DNA from: Sporothrix humicola | Taxonomy: Eukaryota > Ascomycota > Sordariomycetes > Ophiostomatales > Ophiostomataceae | Direction of reading: 5' to 3' | Assembly (NCBI GenBank): GCA_021396245.1 | Contig: WNYE01000054.1 | Location: forward strand, 62,001 to 126,000 | DNA: 64,000 nucleotides | Part shown: piece after piece, positions 23,484 through 34,229 of the stretch | How positions within the stretch are numbered: position 1 is the first letter of the stretch | How the letters are laid out: every line of letters starts with the position of its first letter | The notes under the pieces: model-generated | Database searches by the model: none | What the model saw: the letters and a program-made list of their open reading frames with translations, nothing else | Told to the model about the DNA's origin: nothing | Translations under genes and position numbers: made by a program

Positions 23484-24699
23484 TGTGGTTTGCGTATATG
23501 TTGTTTCACCGATAATTGAGTCTCAAGGTTAAATACTTTTTGAAATAGAAAAGCTTCGAAGATGTTGATCTTTGAGAGATATGATACCAATGCTACATGC
23601 AATAAGGGATACGGAAGACAGAGATGTCAACGGAATGTTAATGGAACTGGAGATGGAAAGGGTAGAAGATGAATGGTGATCTCCAAGGAAGGGGACTAGA
23701 AAAATATCACAATAGTAGAGATGATGCTAGAAAAACATAAAGAAGGGGCTTGGAGATGCTGGAATGGCACACAATGAAACGCCGAACGAAAATCACAAAA
23801 ATAATGAAGATTAAAACGGAAGACCTCAACTCATGACCGAGAAAAAAAAAAGGCTCACTGAAAGCTTGTCTTGGCAAAATTTAGAATGAAAAAAGCGCTA
23901 GAAGCGGTACATGCAACAATGTGATCTCAAAGGCTTGCAGCGTTTTTCTGCACATTTCGTTTTCGTATGTTGGGGCTGAACACTGAATGTATGTGTGTCC
24001 AATAGACTAAGTTTTCAGCCAAGTGAGGATGGCGACGAAAGTGCACAAATGGGCCGTCATGCATAAAGGATGGCAACATTGCAGCCCTGTGCATGATTTC
24101 TTTCATCACCTATCAACAAGCAGTAGATATTACAAATGAATACAACTATGAGGCTGAGTATGCTCGCGATAACGATATTACGTTCCGCCCTGGATGCCTT
24201 GCTCACTGGATGAGTATGCTCTTGATGGCCGGGAGGGTTTCAATTTTTAGGACGTGTCTTTGTGTCGTGTGATTATTTGCTTCCCAGTGTATCGGCAGAC
24301 TGGGAAATGGTGCATCGGGTCGGCTAAGTTTCAAGGGCATGGCTCATCATCTCAGAGCGCGACCGTAGATGGAACCTGCTCCGATATATCCCAATCGCTT
24401 CAGTCTGGATATTCTGGTGCCCAGCATTGCCATCTCTTTTGGGCGCCAGTACGTATCCTGTGTGGCGGGGCTGCCGTCATGTATTGAGGCTGGGCATGCC
24501 ACTCCTCGCTGTATGTTTGGGTGGAATAATTCGTGGATTAAAAATCAAATCGGCCTGGAGGTCTCTTAATTTGCCACGAGGGTTACATTAATTCAGAATA
24601 TAAGGTAGTTTTAATCATTCCTGGGCATTTGATAAGTACAAGAAGTTTTTTTTCTCGTGAAAACAATTATAACCAAGAAGAGTTGTGTTAACGCGGGCG
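23484..24699. other. intergenic between NLR2 and NLR3
   Basis: NLR2 promoter side, A/T-rich with an A-run near 23842. Only short ORFs. No gene or repeat recognised. Confidence 0.5.
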
Positions 24700-27596
24700 T
24701 TAAAGGGGACGGTATCGCCGTATCGGCCTTTCGGCGAGGACGCGTTGCAGCTCTGGAAGAAACCTGGGGTGAAGCCTCTTCATGAAATCTTTAGGGGTAT
24801 CTCCATCGTTGTTTCTTCGTTCAGGGTTTGCACCGGACCTGATTAGCAATCGCAGGGTCGGAAATAGAAGCACGGTGACTCCATGATGGAGAGCCGTATT
24901 GCCGCAATGATCTGTTTGGTCGACGTTAACAACCTTCTTGCGAGATATTGCGGCTTTGAGTGAATTTTGCTTCTGGAGGAGAAGTCGAACAATGTCGTTA
25001 TTACCACGGCTCGTTGCCCAGGACAGTGGTGAGCGCCCAAAATACCAATCTACAGCATTGACATCGGTGCTCCGCTTCTTGAGCTCAAGCTCCACTGCAT
25101 TGTACAGCCCAAGGTACGACAATATAGCTAAATTAGTAAAGCCACGAGCAGGTCCGGACTCCCAGTATCTTAGAAGAACATCAAACCAACGCACACTCCT
25201 TGTAGAAGCCACATTATTCCCAGACAGAAGATAATCAATGGCCCCGTCTTCTGCCTGGAGTATAACAATGTGGTTGTGCAGGTAAACAATACTATACCTG
25301 AAAAACACATATTTTACGTTATAGCTGTACGATTCCACGTGGAAGATAAAACTTTGTTTTGTCTCCACGGCGGGTTTCCTTGGCCGGACAAGGAAGTCGT
25401 ACGTTGGCTTGGAGATCTCATGGAAGTCATCAAGGGACAGAAACCATATGATGCTATTGAGGAGAATGCGATGTGATACGCAAGGCACCAGGGATGATTT
25501 CCACACAGGTCTAGAATACTGATTTTCGGTTGTGGCCGTGCCACACGACCTGGTTTCGTCTGAGGGAACTAGAAACTCCTTAGCCGTTTGGTGCAGGAGG
25601 TAGACTTTCGAATCGACAACGGTGATAAACAGACCGCTGAGGTGACGTATGTATTCTTCCCTCCTGTTATCGACTTGAATCTGAATATCGCTGAAGGACT
25701 TTGTGTCTGTTTTGATAGACATGGCAATGTCTAGTTCCAAAAGGGTCAAGGGTTCGGCTGCAGCAACAACAATGTGAAGGAGCTTCCGTGTTAAAGCGTA
25801 GTCAGGACTCTTGGAAAGGATTTTCTCGTATGCATCGTCAACTGACTTTGGTAGGTTGTTAACGACGTATGCAAATGGAGTTTTATCCCTGAACTCCTGA
25901 TCGATCTGATCTAGCATCAATTTAGCCCAGAGATACGTCCGGTTTGGAACGTGAGCAATTGCGTTCATGAGCGAGGCCGATTCGTCAGCCGTGAGAGAGT
26001 ACCGCGTCTTGAGAGCATCTACCCTTGCCTTTATGACGATATGGATTTCTGATGCAATCTTATAGGTCTCTTGGTCACTGTCACCAGCTAGGTGTATGAC
26101 ATTGCCCGCAAGAACCTCTGTCATAGACTTGTAATAAAACCAGTTGTTTCGATATGGGCGACTGGTGACCAGGATCTTGAGATGGAACTTGGTGTTGTCG
26201 CAGGCTATATCGGCACGAAAGAACTCGACCAAAGTTTCAACGAGCTGTGATTGTTGTTCGATCAGACATTCGTCGAGAGCGTCAAGGACGCATATCACTT
26301 TAAGCGGCCGTCCACCTTCTTTGTGGGTCTGGGACATGGCCATCAGAAAAATACTCCACAAGTCAGCCACGGAGCCCTGGGTGTGGCCGGCCCCCTTTTC
26401 AAACCGCGCCATGATATCCTCTGAAAGAAGCGATTTGTTTGTTGTGAACAGCTGATGGAGGATGCAACTGAGGGCACTTGTTGCAGTTTGTTGGTCAACA
26501 AAATCTTCTTTGAAAAAAAAGTATGTGACAACAGTATCGGCCTCATCGCGAAGGAAGTTGTCGACGAGATGTTTTGTTAATACCGACTTTCCCGCACCGG
26601 GGTCGGCAGAAACCCATATCAACGAGGACTTGTCGGTTGTGTACCACTGCTTGAACTTTTCATGTTGCTTAAACCACTCGCAAGTGCCAGAAACGATCTG
26701 TGGATTTCGATCCTTTCTTTCGACGTAAGGGGAAGTTTGCAGGCTTTTTAAGAGGTCGTTTCGTTTGGTTCGTCGGGCTTCTTCGACAATTGCATCGGTT
26801 GAGCTGGTTACTATTCATATGTGTTAGGCGTCAGATACCCGTTTTAATCCATGCTGAGAGTCATAAAAGAGACAACAAAAAAAAGAAGCAAATAAAGTTG
26901 CTTACTGAAATTGTTTGATCCGCCTTCAATGTTGTATTGAGCCGCTCCAAATGCGGCTCTCTGTCTGGGACCGAAGCTGTTGTTTTGAAATCCCTGTGAA
27001 GCACTGCCAATATGCTGCGTAAAGTCACGCGCCACTGGATCCGTGGTTTTGTCGGACATCTCGATCTCAGATAGCCTCGTGATGAGATTGCGGAATTTCG
27101 ACACTTGGGCATCCGTCGAGGCTGCGAAGGCGTTAAACGGTGCCAGCTTCAGAAAGCCATCCAGAACCGCTATGGCCAGCTGTTCCACACGGTGTTCGTT
27201 GCCTAGCCTTGCCAAGGTCGCACGATATCCGCCAACAGCAACCTCCCACTTGTCCTCATCTTCTGTTTTATTGGCATAGGTCAACACTTCGCTTATGACC
27301 AGACGGCAGAGTTCGACTTTGGCAGACCAAGTGTTGGCAATGTCGGCTATTTGTGGCCACAAAGAAGCTTCTGTTCTGTTGAGATTCTTCATCGCCGTGG
27401 CCATTATCCAGTCGATGGCATAGAAGGCTTCTGATGCTATCTCGAATGATCGTGGGAGATTGTCGATGCCGTTCATCCTCTTGAGCAGGGTGATTACTTC
27501 GGTAATTGTAGCCTGCTCATATTTAAGAATGTCGCCAGGAGGGCTTGGTTGACCGGGGAAGGGCCCCGGGGCGACGGGCTTGCAGTCTTCAGGCAT
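24700..27596 (-). CDS. NLR3: SesA-like domain, amyloid-like motif, NACHT, ankyrin repeats
   Basis: Second fused NLR-like protein, 933 residues, exons 27596-26906 and 26810-24700. The intron (95 nt, GTAAGC, branch CCTAAC, ATAG) sits directly after the motif, phase 1, as in NLR1 and NLR2. The first Met (MPEDCKPVAPG) is chosen because upstream sequence looks like leader. Residues about 20-185 are SesA-like, residues 191-230 the amyloid-like motif (FTQHIG, GFQNNSFG, AAFGAAQYNI, SNNF). NACHT: CEWFKQHEKFKQW, P-loop SADPGAGKS (about 298-306), Walker B VICVLDALDEC, VTSRPYR. The C terminus has two or three ankyrin repeats (GRSPLSWATSRGNNDIVRLL; GNTALHHGV). No lesions; the T8 run at 26513-26520 is intact, unlike NLR1. 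The motif is the most diverged of the four (Gly-Gly replaced by Ala-Ser), so it may not cross-seed the others. Confidence 0.83.
26907..27026 (-). other. amyloid-like motif inside NLR3
   Basis: DFTQHIGSAS-QGFQNNSFG, QRAAFGAAQ-YNIEGG, SNNF. Same register as the other three copies; ends directly at the splice donor. Confidence 0.7.
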
Positions 27597-28776
27597 TGTC
27601 GTGGATGGAGGCTTTAGACGCGAGACTTGATCAACAATTAGCTGGAAAATCCCTAGTTTGACACCGTCTGGCTTTGGTGTCGAGCTGTGAATACCTACCA
27701 AGTTTGTCGTAATCTCCAGCGTACACAATAGGGCTTGTTGCACATTGAAGACGACAGAAGTTGGTGTGGGACGGTGGGAATGGAGATGGGAATAGAAGAC
27801 AGGTAACAATCGACTGTGCACAATATATTATGACATCCAACAATGCAACAGAAAGAAGAAAGCACGATAATGGGAAAGGTCAGGAAGACTCGAGGGAGTA
27901 AAAGGATGCCTCTGGTTACGCGCCGAGGAGGATCACACTGAAATGGCGGCCGCATAAATCGGAAGTAAATGCGGCTGACCAGGAGTCACGCCGCCCTGCA
28001 TATTCTACAGAATTCTCACGATCATTGGGTATTGAGAGGCAATAGCGGGGGCTTCTCCTTGTACGGGAAACGAGATGCAATGTGGCTTACCACCGTCGCC
28101 CAATAAGCATCGCCAAATCAATAGCGTCCCTATCATTGTGAATCTATGTCGAGGTCATCTGCTTTGGCCAAAATAGAAACGTGCAGAAAATCTCAGTGCC
28201 TCCTGTCCAGATGCCAGCAATGGGCTGTTTTCAAACGTTGGAAAACACAGACGCTAGAAATTCCCAGCTGAATATGGCAGGTATCATTGAAAAGTGCAAT
28301 ATTGGGCTTACCACAGTCATTGTGCACTTTTCCCAACACATCGCGTTTTCTATTCGTCGGCCACGGAATATTCAATGCTCATTATCGGGTAATGTTTAAG
28401 GCTGCCATTTTTGTTTACTCACTACATTAGAACGCTTAGCTGATGGATAAGAGAATTACTATCCTTCACGAATCAATGTTATGTTATTCTATTGTATTCA
28501 CGCCCCAGGGCCGATTGAGTACCAGGTGCATAAACATAAAATCTGAACTATGAATGATTTATTCAGGTTCCATAGAAACCACGGTATGGATAATTGGAGA
28601 AGACCTTATGTCCAACTACCGACGTGGATCGGTTTGTCAAACTTTAGTCTATTTTTCTTATTTTTGGTAGTCATCGTACGGCAGAAAGGCGGAGTGATGT
28701 AAGCTAAATATATGAGTTGATAAGATGACAGCCGGTTCTAAATGATCCAGTTTTCTGCTTGCAGCTATTTTTGCGG
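27597..28776. other. intergenic between NLR3 and second 2EXR gene
   Basis: NLR3 promoter side. Contains one 10-bp inverted repeat (28289-28298 with 28323-28332). No gene seen. Confidence 0.5.
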
Positions 28777-29652
28777 TCACATTTCGTCCGGTTGTAGGGT
28801 GAAGAGAGTATCGTACGCCGACGGCGGTTTGCAAATGAGCAAGTCGTAGGCCTTTGGATACCTCTCTCTAATTTCGTAGATCTTGTCTTGCAACGCCCGA
28901 CCACGTCTATTCATCACTTCGAAGTCATGGCCGACGAACTGTACCGGATTTAGATCTGTTGGGGACACGCAGTTCCTGTCCACCATTCCCATTTGCTTAT
29001 CAAAGTTTGTCCTGTACTCGGCCTCAATGATACTGCGGAATTCTTTGTTGACGAACCACAGAGCAGTATCAGGGAGGAGTGCACTGGAAAGCAGCTTTCG
29101 GGGGCTCACAGCGGTCATGTGAGAGGAGGGTGTCGAGGCGTTTTTCACTCCCATTTGGTACCCCTTGTGGGGAATGGTAGCGATGACCTTTTTCAGGATC
29201 ATGGTTTTTAGCTCCATGGGAAGTTTTGAGAATCCGTGGAACGTCTTTGTGTCGTTTTCACAGGGCCTGAACGGTGCCGGTTCAAAACAGTCCATGCAGG
29301 GTGGAAGTGTTGTGGATAGCTGCATGATCTCGTTGGAGAGATGCATCGCTTCCAATGCTACCAAGTTGACTTCGACGAAAAACGATACTGGCACGTCGCT
29401 CGGTTCAAAGTCACCCAGTGCTGATCTGGGATAATGTGAAAAGCGCTGTTCAATTTGTTGGAGTTTTGTTCTGATAACGTACAGTCTGTCCGCGAGGGAC
29501 CACGTTGACGTAGTTCTGACATCCATATTGGCGGCTTGGTCGGTATTGATGGTGGGGGCTGTTTGGTTTGTTGTCGCTATGTGATTCGAATCCGTGTATT
29601 TTTGTCTGAAGTTGGTGTTGATAGATGGTGATATGAAAATAAATTTAGACAT
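28777..29652 (-). CDS. 2EXR-like domain protein
   Basis: 291-residue single-exon protein from ATG 29652 (a second Met, MDVRTTST, lies 42 codons in). The 2EXR-like core begins around residue 136: KTFHGFSKLPMELKTMILKK, followed by LLPDTALWFVNKEFRSIIEAEY, matching the layout of the 2EXR gene at 7997-9094 and of the broken one at 49927. The helical N-terminal part (LADRLYVIRTKLQQIEQRF) has no recognised domain. It lies upstream of NLR3 on the same strand. The family's biochemical role is unknown; I do not assign one. Confidence 0.68.
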   Translation of the reverse strand: MSKFIFISPSINTNFRQKYTDSNHIATTNQTAPTINTDQAANMDVRTTSTWSLADRLYVIRTKLQQIEQRFSHYPRSALGDFEPSDVPVSFFVEVNLVALEAMHLSNEIMQLSTTLPPCMDCFEPAPFRPCENDTKTFHGFSKLPMELKTMILKKVIATIPHKGYQMGVKNASTPSSHMTAVSPRKLLSSALLPDTALWFVNKEFRSIIEAEYRTNFDKQMGMVDRNCVSPTDLNPVQFVGHDFEVMNRRGRALQDKIYEIRERYPKAYDLLICKPPSAYDTLFTLQPDEM

Positions 29653-30213
29653 GCAGCCGGTTCATTTTTAAAGATCTGGAAAAAATTCTCACGTCAAATC
29701 AGGATGGGGAAAAAAACCAAGCTATGATAATTAGGTGTGCTGACTTGACATTTTTATTTTTGTGTGCTCTAACTAAAATGAAGCTCTGACGCACAACATA
29801 TAAGCACCGTGTGTAAGATGCAGGTCTAGTCACACGTTGGCGCTGAAGTAGTACACAGTGTACAATAGCTATGTCTTCCTTCGGCCGATACATAACCTCT
29901 TTTCATATGAGACACATAACGTGAATAATCAACATATTACATCCAAACAATACAGGTTTAAGCTGTAGACACTTGTCAATATTACAAAACTCGTTTTGGT
30001 AGTTCTCATGTGACCCGACACAGCAAACCTTTACTTGGATCGTACTTTCTTACCAGAGAGTTACGCCTAGAATCACAACACAAGAGCAGCATGTTCTCAT
30101 AGTGCATTGAGAGAGGACGTCACGTCAATTTAGTTCTTCCCCAGAACGTAATTGTATCTGGTCAATACATGCATCCTATCTGCGAGTGCCATATCCTTAT
30201 ATAATACTGTCTC
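29653..30213. other. intergenic, no gene seen
   Basis: A/T-rich region between the second 2EXR gene and the tannase 3' end. Confidence 0.5.
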
Positions 30214-31902
30214 TCACAACTTTGAACTAGTAACTTGCAGACTAGACTCATCGCCTCTTGGGGATTTGGGGTACGCATAGAGCCGACGCGTTAGTTTCCC
30301 GTCCACGGACACAGCATCCAAGTACTCGGGTGCTTTTCCCTTTTCGACCCAGTCTACCAGGGCATCAAACATTTGCTCAATTGTGGGCATCGGCGGGTCG
30401 ACGGTACCAGCTACGCCGCGGTAGCGTACACAGTGCCCCATCCCCGGGATCAAAAAGAGGCGATGAAATTTTTGTGTTTCTGCTAGTCCACCAGTAACGG
30501 CGCTACTCTGCTCGTAGTAACGCACACTGCTCTGAGGCGCTACACCCGTGTCCCCGACGGCATGGTACGCCAAAATCTTGCAGCCCAGGGACTTGGCCTT
30601 GCTGAGGTCAGGGTTGTCGGCGTCCATTTGCTCGAAATCGGCATCACGTGCACGACTGGCCAGCAGTGCATCAGCAAACTCTTTATGGGTCATGGTTGCC
30701 CATTTGTTCCGGGGCTCGCCACGTGGATGGCCTTTCCATAAGTCTGGCCTTGCATAGGATGGGTCCCCAAAGACATTGGCTAGCCAGCCGCCACCGATAT
30801 CTCTTGGGGCTCCGGCAAAGTCGATGCGTGTGCCGCGGATCTTGCCCCACCAGAGCTGATTGGGTGCGAGCTTCCAGTTTGCGCCATTGTCCACGGCTGG
30901 ATCAGGGATATTTCCATCACGTGTTGGGCCGTACCAGATTTTGTTAATGGCACGGGCCTGGGCCAAGGAGAGGGCCCACGGTTCGGTACAGTTGCCACCA
31001 CTGACGACATCGAGAACAGTTGGGTCTTTTGTTGGGTCGTAGATGTTGTCGTCCCAGTGGGTGATGTAGCCGTCATGCCTTCCAGTAACCGTCGTGTCAC
31101 CAGCCGCAAGTGCTTTCCGCGAGACCATTTCGAGCTGTCCTGGTCCAAAGCCTTTCCCGCCAAGATCATTCTTGATGACGATAAGGGCATGGATCAGTGA
31201 CGGGAAGAGGATCGACTGGGTCAGAGACGGGCATCCAGGTAGATAGCCATCAAAGTCTTCTGGGTGTCGCTGTGCAGTATCGTATGTCTGTCGTCCTCCA
31301 GTGCTGCAACCCGTTAGATAGGCAAATGTATGCGGCCGGCCGTACACTTCTCGAATGATCTGCTTCGACAGCTTGGCCGTCCAGTGAGTCGCTTGCCACG
31401 CCACATTCTTGATTCCTTCCTTGTTGACACTGCCATCCGTCAGCATCAGATATGATGTGTCTTCGTACGTTGGTGCAACATGACCGCCGTCTGTAGAGGC
31501 CACGACGTATCCTTTGTCTGAAGCAACGATACCCATAGGCAGATCGTTTCCGCACGGTGTTGCAGCAAACCGATCCGGAGCCGTCACTCCGCCGTCGCCC
31601 ATGAATCCACCCTGGATCTGAACACGCAGCCTGCCGTTAAACACAGCCGCGTCTGGCAACCACAGCTCAATTCCGACGTCTGTGCCAGCTGTTGGGTGCG
31701 GTTTCTCGGGGGCAGGTCCGCCGGCAGTCCGCACGAAAAGCTTGACGAGCGTGACGGCATTGTTTACTCGGGGTGAGGCATCGTTTGCCTGCTGTGAAGA
31801 CGGCACAAGAGAGTCGCCGGCAAGGAATGTCTGTGTATGCAGAAGCCGGACTCGAGAATCGGCATCGCAGACTCTTTGCAGTGCTTCGTTGATTTGCGCC
31901 AT
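30214..31902 (-). CDS. tannase/feruloyl esterase family serine esterase
   Basis: 562-residue alpha/beta-hydrolase of the tannase family, which cleaves ester bonds of gallate or ferulate conjugates. Evidence: nucleophile motif T-G-C-S-T-G-G-R-Q with Ser200, the oxyanion-side HPEDFDGYLPGCP, Asp loop YHAVGDTGVAPQSS, and the C-terminal catalytic His in PGMGHC. Length fits the family (about 500-580). Unlike most fungal tannases, no signal peptide precedes the enzyme (N terminus MAQINEALQRVC), so it may act inside the cell. ATG 31902 is the first Met; I see no upstream exon encoding a signal sequence, though one cannot be excluded. It lies tail-to-head next to a sugar-type MFS transporter, which could import a substrate; that link is inference. 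Confidence 0.9.
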   Translation of the reverse strand: MAQINEALQRVCDADSRVRLLHTQTFLAGDSLVPSSQQANDASPRVNNAVTLVKLFVRTAGGPAPEKPHPTAGTDVGIELWLPDAAVFNGRLRVQIQGGFMGDGGVTAPDRFAATPCGNDLPMGIVASDKGYVVASTDGGHVAPTYEDTSYLMLTDGSVNKEGIKNVAWQATHWTAKLSKQIIREVYGRPHTFAYLTGCSTGGRQTYDTAQRHPEDFDGYLPGCPSLTQSILFPSLIHALIVIKNDLGGKGFGPGQLEMVSRKALAAGDTTVTGRHDGYITHWDDNIYDPTKDPTVLDVVSGGNCTEPWALSLAQARAINKIWYGPTRDGNIPDPAVDNGANWKLAPNQLWWGKIRGTRIDFAGAPRDIGGGWLANVFGDPSYARPDLWKGHPRGEPRNKWATMTHKEFADALLASRARDADFEQMDADNPDLSKAKSLGCKILAYHAVGDTGVAPQSSVRYYEQSSAVTGGLAETQKFHRLFLIPGMGHCVRYRGVAGTVDPPMPTIEQMFDALVDWVEKGKAPEYLDAVSVDGKLTRRLYAYPKSPRGDESSLQVTSSKL

Positions 31903-32678
31903 GTTCGGACGGGTTGGCGATGATTCCGTAACGATATTTTGTTCGATGATGCTTCTTCACAAAAGCAGTCGTTCGTGTGCGTGCGTTCAAGTAAAGATGC
32001 TGTGATGTTTATCACATATGGAGAGTTAAGGGCCCCTCTGCTTCTATCACGAATTCCGCTTCAATCAATGCGATGGCACGCAACGGAGTGTCCTAAGTTT
32101 CCCCGATGTTTTCGTCCCAATTGGGAATGGCAATACACGATGCAGGACATGTGATAATTATGTTTTGATAGCCTGTAGGTATCATGACGCGACAAGTTTC
32201 CCCCGCATTGCCGGATGTTTACTCGCTGCATCTTTTGACCATGTGTCGGCGCCTTGCGCCGGATGTTGTTCTTCCTGGGATCTTCACATTGTTTACTTGA
32301 AAAGGGGCTGTTTCAGCGGACTTAGGGGAGCTACGCCAAATCGGGTAATTCTCGCCAACTAACACGGCACACCCTGCATTTGAGGTGATGTTTCCGGACA
32401 GGATATCCGGCCAGCCACTTGTCGGGGACCATCCGTTCGATGCTGACGCGCTTTCCATGTATGCAAAAAGTGATCATTTGGATGACTTTATGGAGAGGAT
32501 GGGCGTTTGGCTCTTTATTTTCATTCAAACTAGCATTGATTTGGTAATTGAATTATGCTTATCCCCCACTGTAACCACTGCGTCTTCTAGCACCCTCACT
32601 CACTAAATCGCCCACTTAAGCCCTGCAAGCCCCCACTCCAACCGCTGAATCATGAATCATTCCTTCCACGGCCGCACT
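31903..32678. other. intergenic, no gene seen
   Basis: Tannase promoter and the 3' side of the MFS gene. Short ORFs only. Confidence 0.5.
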
Positions 32679-34229
32679 TTACACAACCTTCTCCTCTTGC
32701 TGGACCTCAATTGCCTCCTTGACCACAGCACCTTCCTCGCTAACCGTGCGGCCATTAATCTCACCCGTACAGACAAAGGTGCTAAACTTGCGTGCGGGAA
32801 CGTGCTTCAAGAACATCTCGTCCAGCTCTTCCAAAGACCGATTGTGGTACTCGGGGACACAGAAGAAGGCGAAAGTGAAGCAGATGACACCGAATCCGCC
32901 GTAAATAAACCCTACTTTGACGCCCAAGTTGGCAGCCGAGGGATTGATGAGGTAGGGTAGAACAGCCGTCCACATGACAGCCTCGGCCCAGGCCGAAAAG
33001 ACGGCAACAGACTGGGCCTGGAAACGTAGGTTGGTCGAGGCCGACTCGGAGACCATTGTTGAAGCAACGACGCCCAGGCACATGGTAAACAAGAAGTAGT
33101 AGATGATGATGCATGCCACCAGGACCTTTCCGGCCACCAGGGTGTCTGGCATCGCCGTGCCGACGGACGCAAACATCAACAGGCAACCGATACAGCCGCC
33201 CATGCAGGGAATGAGAATTGTGCGGCGGCCGACGTAGCGGCAGAGCGGGACCACAATGAGAGAGGCCATTAGCGATGCCAGATTGCCGTACACACTCGTC
33301 TTGAATGCATCGTTGATGCCCGCCACGGAGAAAAAGTAGGTGCTGTAGCTGCCGATAAAGTCGCGGCCCATGAAATTCTGGCACGTCATGAGGCCAATGG
33401 CAATCAGTGTACGGCGACGGTCAACGCCGCGGAAGCAGTCAATGTATGACTTGTTCTTTTGGGAGTCGCGCTGGATGGCCACGAGGGCGACAATCTCTTG
33501 CATCTCAACAATGCGGAGGTCGTCTGCAGCCTGGGATTTTCCGTGAAGGCGGCGGTGGGCATGAATGGCGTCGTCGATGCGGCCACGGGAGACCAGGAAA
33601 CGGGGAGACTCGGGCAGCATCCAGGCGCAGCTGAGAAACAGGATAGGACAGACAAGTTGGGTCAACAGTGGAATGCGGTAACACCATCGACTGTCCATCT
33701 CCGCCGTGGCGTTGTTGATGATTGTGCCAATGAAGCCACCGAGCTGGTTGGTGATGGAGAATGTGCCCAACAAAACACCACGCAGTTGACGTGGAGCCAC
33801 TTCAGCCTGGTACACCAGAATAAAGTTGGTGGCCATACCGATGCCCCTGCCGACGAAGATACGGCCGACCACAAGTCCCCCGAGATTCGTGGCTCCCGTC
33901 TGGATGGCCGAACCCGTAAGCGACGTGGTGGCGCAGACCATCAGTCCAATCTTTTGGCCAAAGCGAGTACCGAATGGACCCGCGATGACACTACCCAGTG
34001 CGGCACCAACACTGACCATGCAGGTGATCAACAGCTGGATGTTGGGATTGATGCTCCATGTCTGAGTTTTCTCGTCAAAGTAACCAAAGTCTTTGAGGAA
34101 ACCGGTCATTGCCGTGAAGCCAGCAATCTCGGTTCCGTCCATGCCTTGGAGGAAGGCAAGAAGCGAGACGAAACACGCGGCATAGATGGCCGGTGCCTCG
34201 TCCTTAAACGAGATCTCCTGGCCGAACAT
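32679..34229 (-). CDS. MFS sugar transporter (sugar porter family)
   Basis: 516-residue 12-TM permease of the sugar porter family. Start MFGQEISFKDEAPAIYAACF at 34229 is preferred to an in-frame ATG 53 codons upstream because the intervening sequence is Phe/Pro/Leu-rich leader-like. Diagnostic motifs: FGTRFGQKIGL in loop 2-3, GRIFVGRGIGM, PESPRFLVSRGR after TM6, RYVGRRTILIP in loop 8-9 and PEYHNRSLEELDEMF after TM12. These place it near hexose, quinate or alpha-glucoside permeases; the substrate is not determinable. It has no intron. Neighbours are a tannase downstream and an amino-acid permease upstream, all on the minus strand. Confidence 0.92.
   Translation of the reverse strand: MFGQEISFKDEAPAIYAACFVSLLAFLQGMDGTEIAGFTAMTGFLKDFGYFDEKTQTWSINPNIQLLITCMVSVGAALGSVIAGPFGTRFGQKIGLMVCATTSLTGSAIQTGATNLGGLVVGRIFVGRGIGMATNFILVYQAEVAPRQLRGVLLGTFSITNQLGGFIGTIINNATAEMDSRWCYRIPLLTQLVCPILFLSCAWMLPESPRFLVSRGRIDDAIHAHRRLHGKSQAADDLRIVEMQEIVALVAIQRDSQKNKSYIDCFRGVDRRRTLIAIGLMTCQNFMGRDFIGSYSTYFFSVAGINDAFKTSVYGNLASLMASLIVVPLCRYVGRRTILIPCMGGCIGCLLMFASVGTAMPDTLVAGKVLVACIIIYYFLFTMCLGVVASTMVSESASTNLRFQAQSVAVFSAWAEAVMWTAVLPYLINPSAANLGVKVGFIYGGFGVICFTFAFFCVPEYHNRSLEELDEMFLKHVPARKFSTFVCTGEINGRTVSEEGAVVKEAIEVQQEEKVV

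Noticed and set aside
5782..28307. 14-mer GTGCAATATTGGGC shared between 5782-5795 and 28294-28307, with a partial inverted copy at 7375-7387
   Set aside because: Several exact 14-mer matches are expected by chance in 64 kb; flanks do not align.
28289..28332. 10-bp hairpin between NLR3 and the second 2EXR gene
   Set aside because: Not followed by a T-run and not near a transcript end; too short to assign a function.
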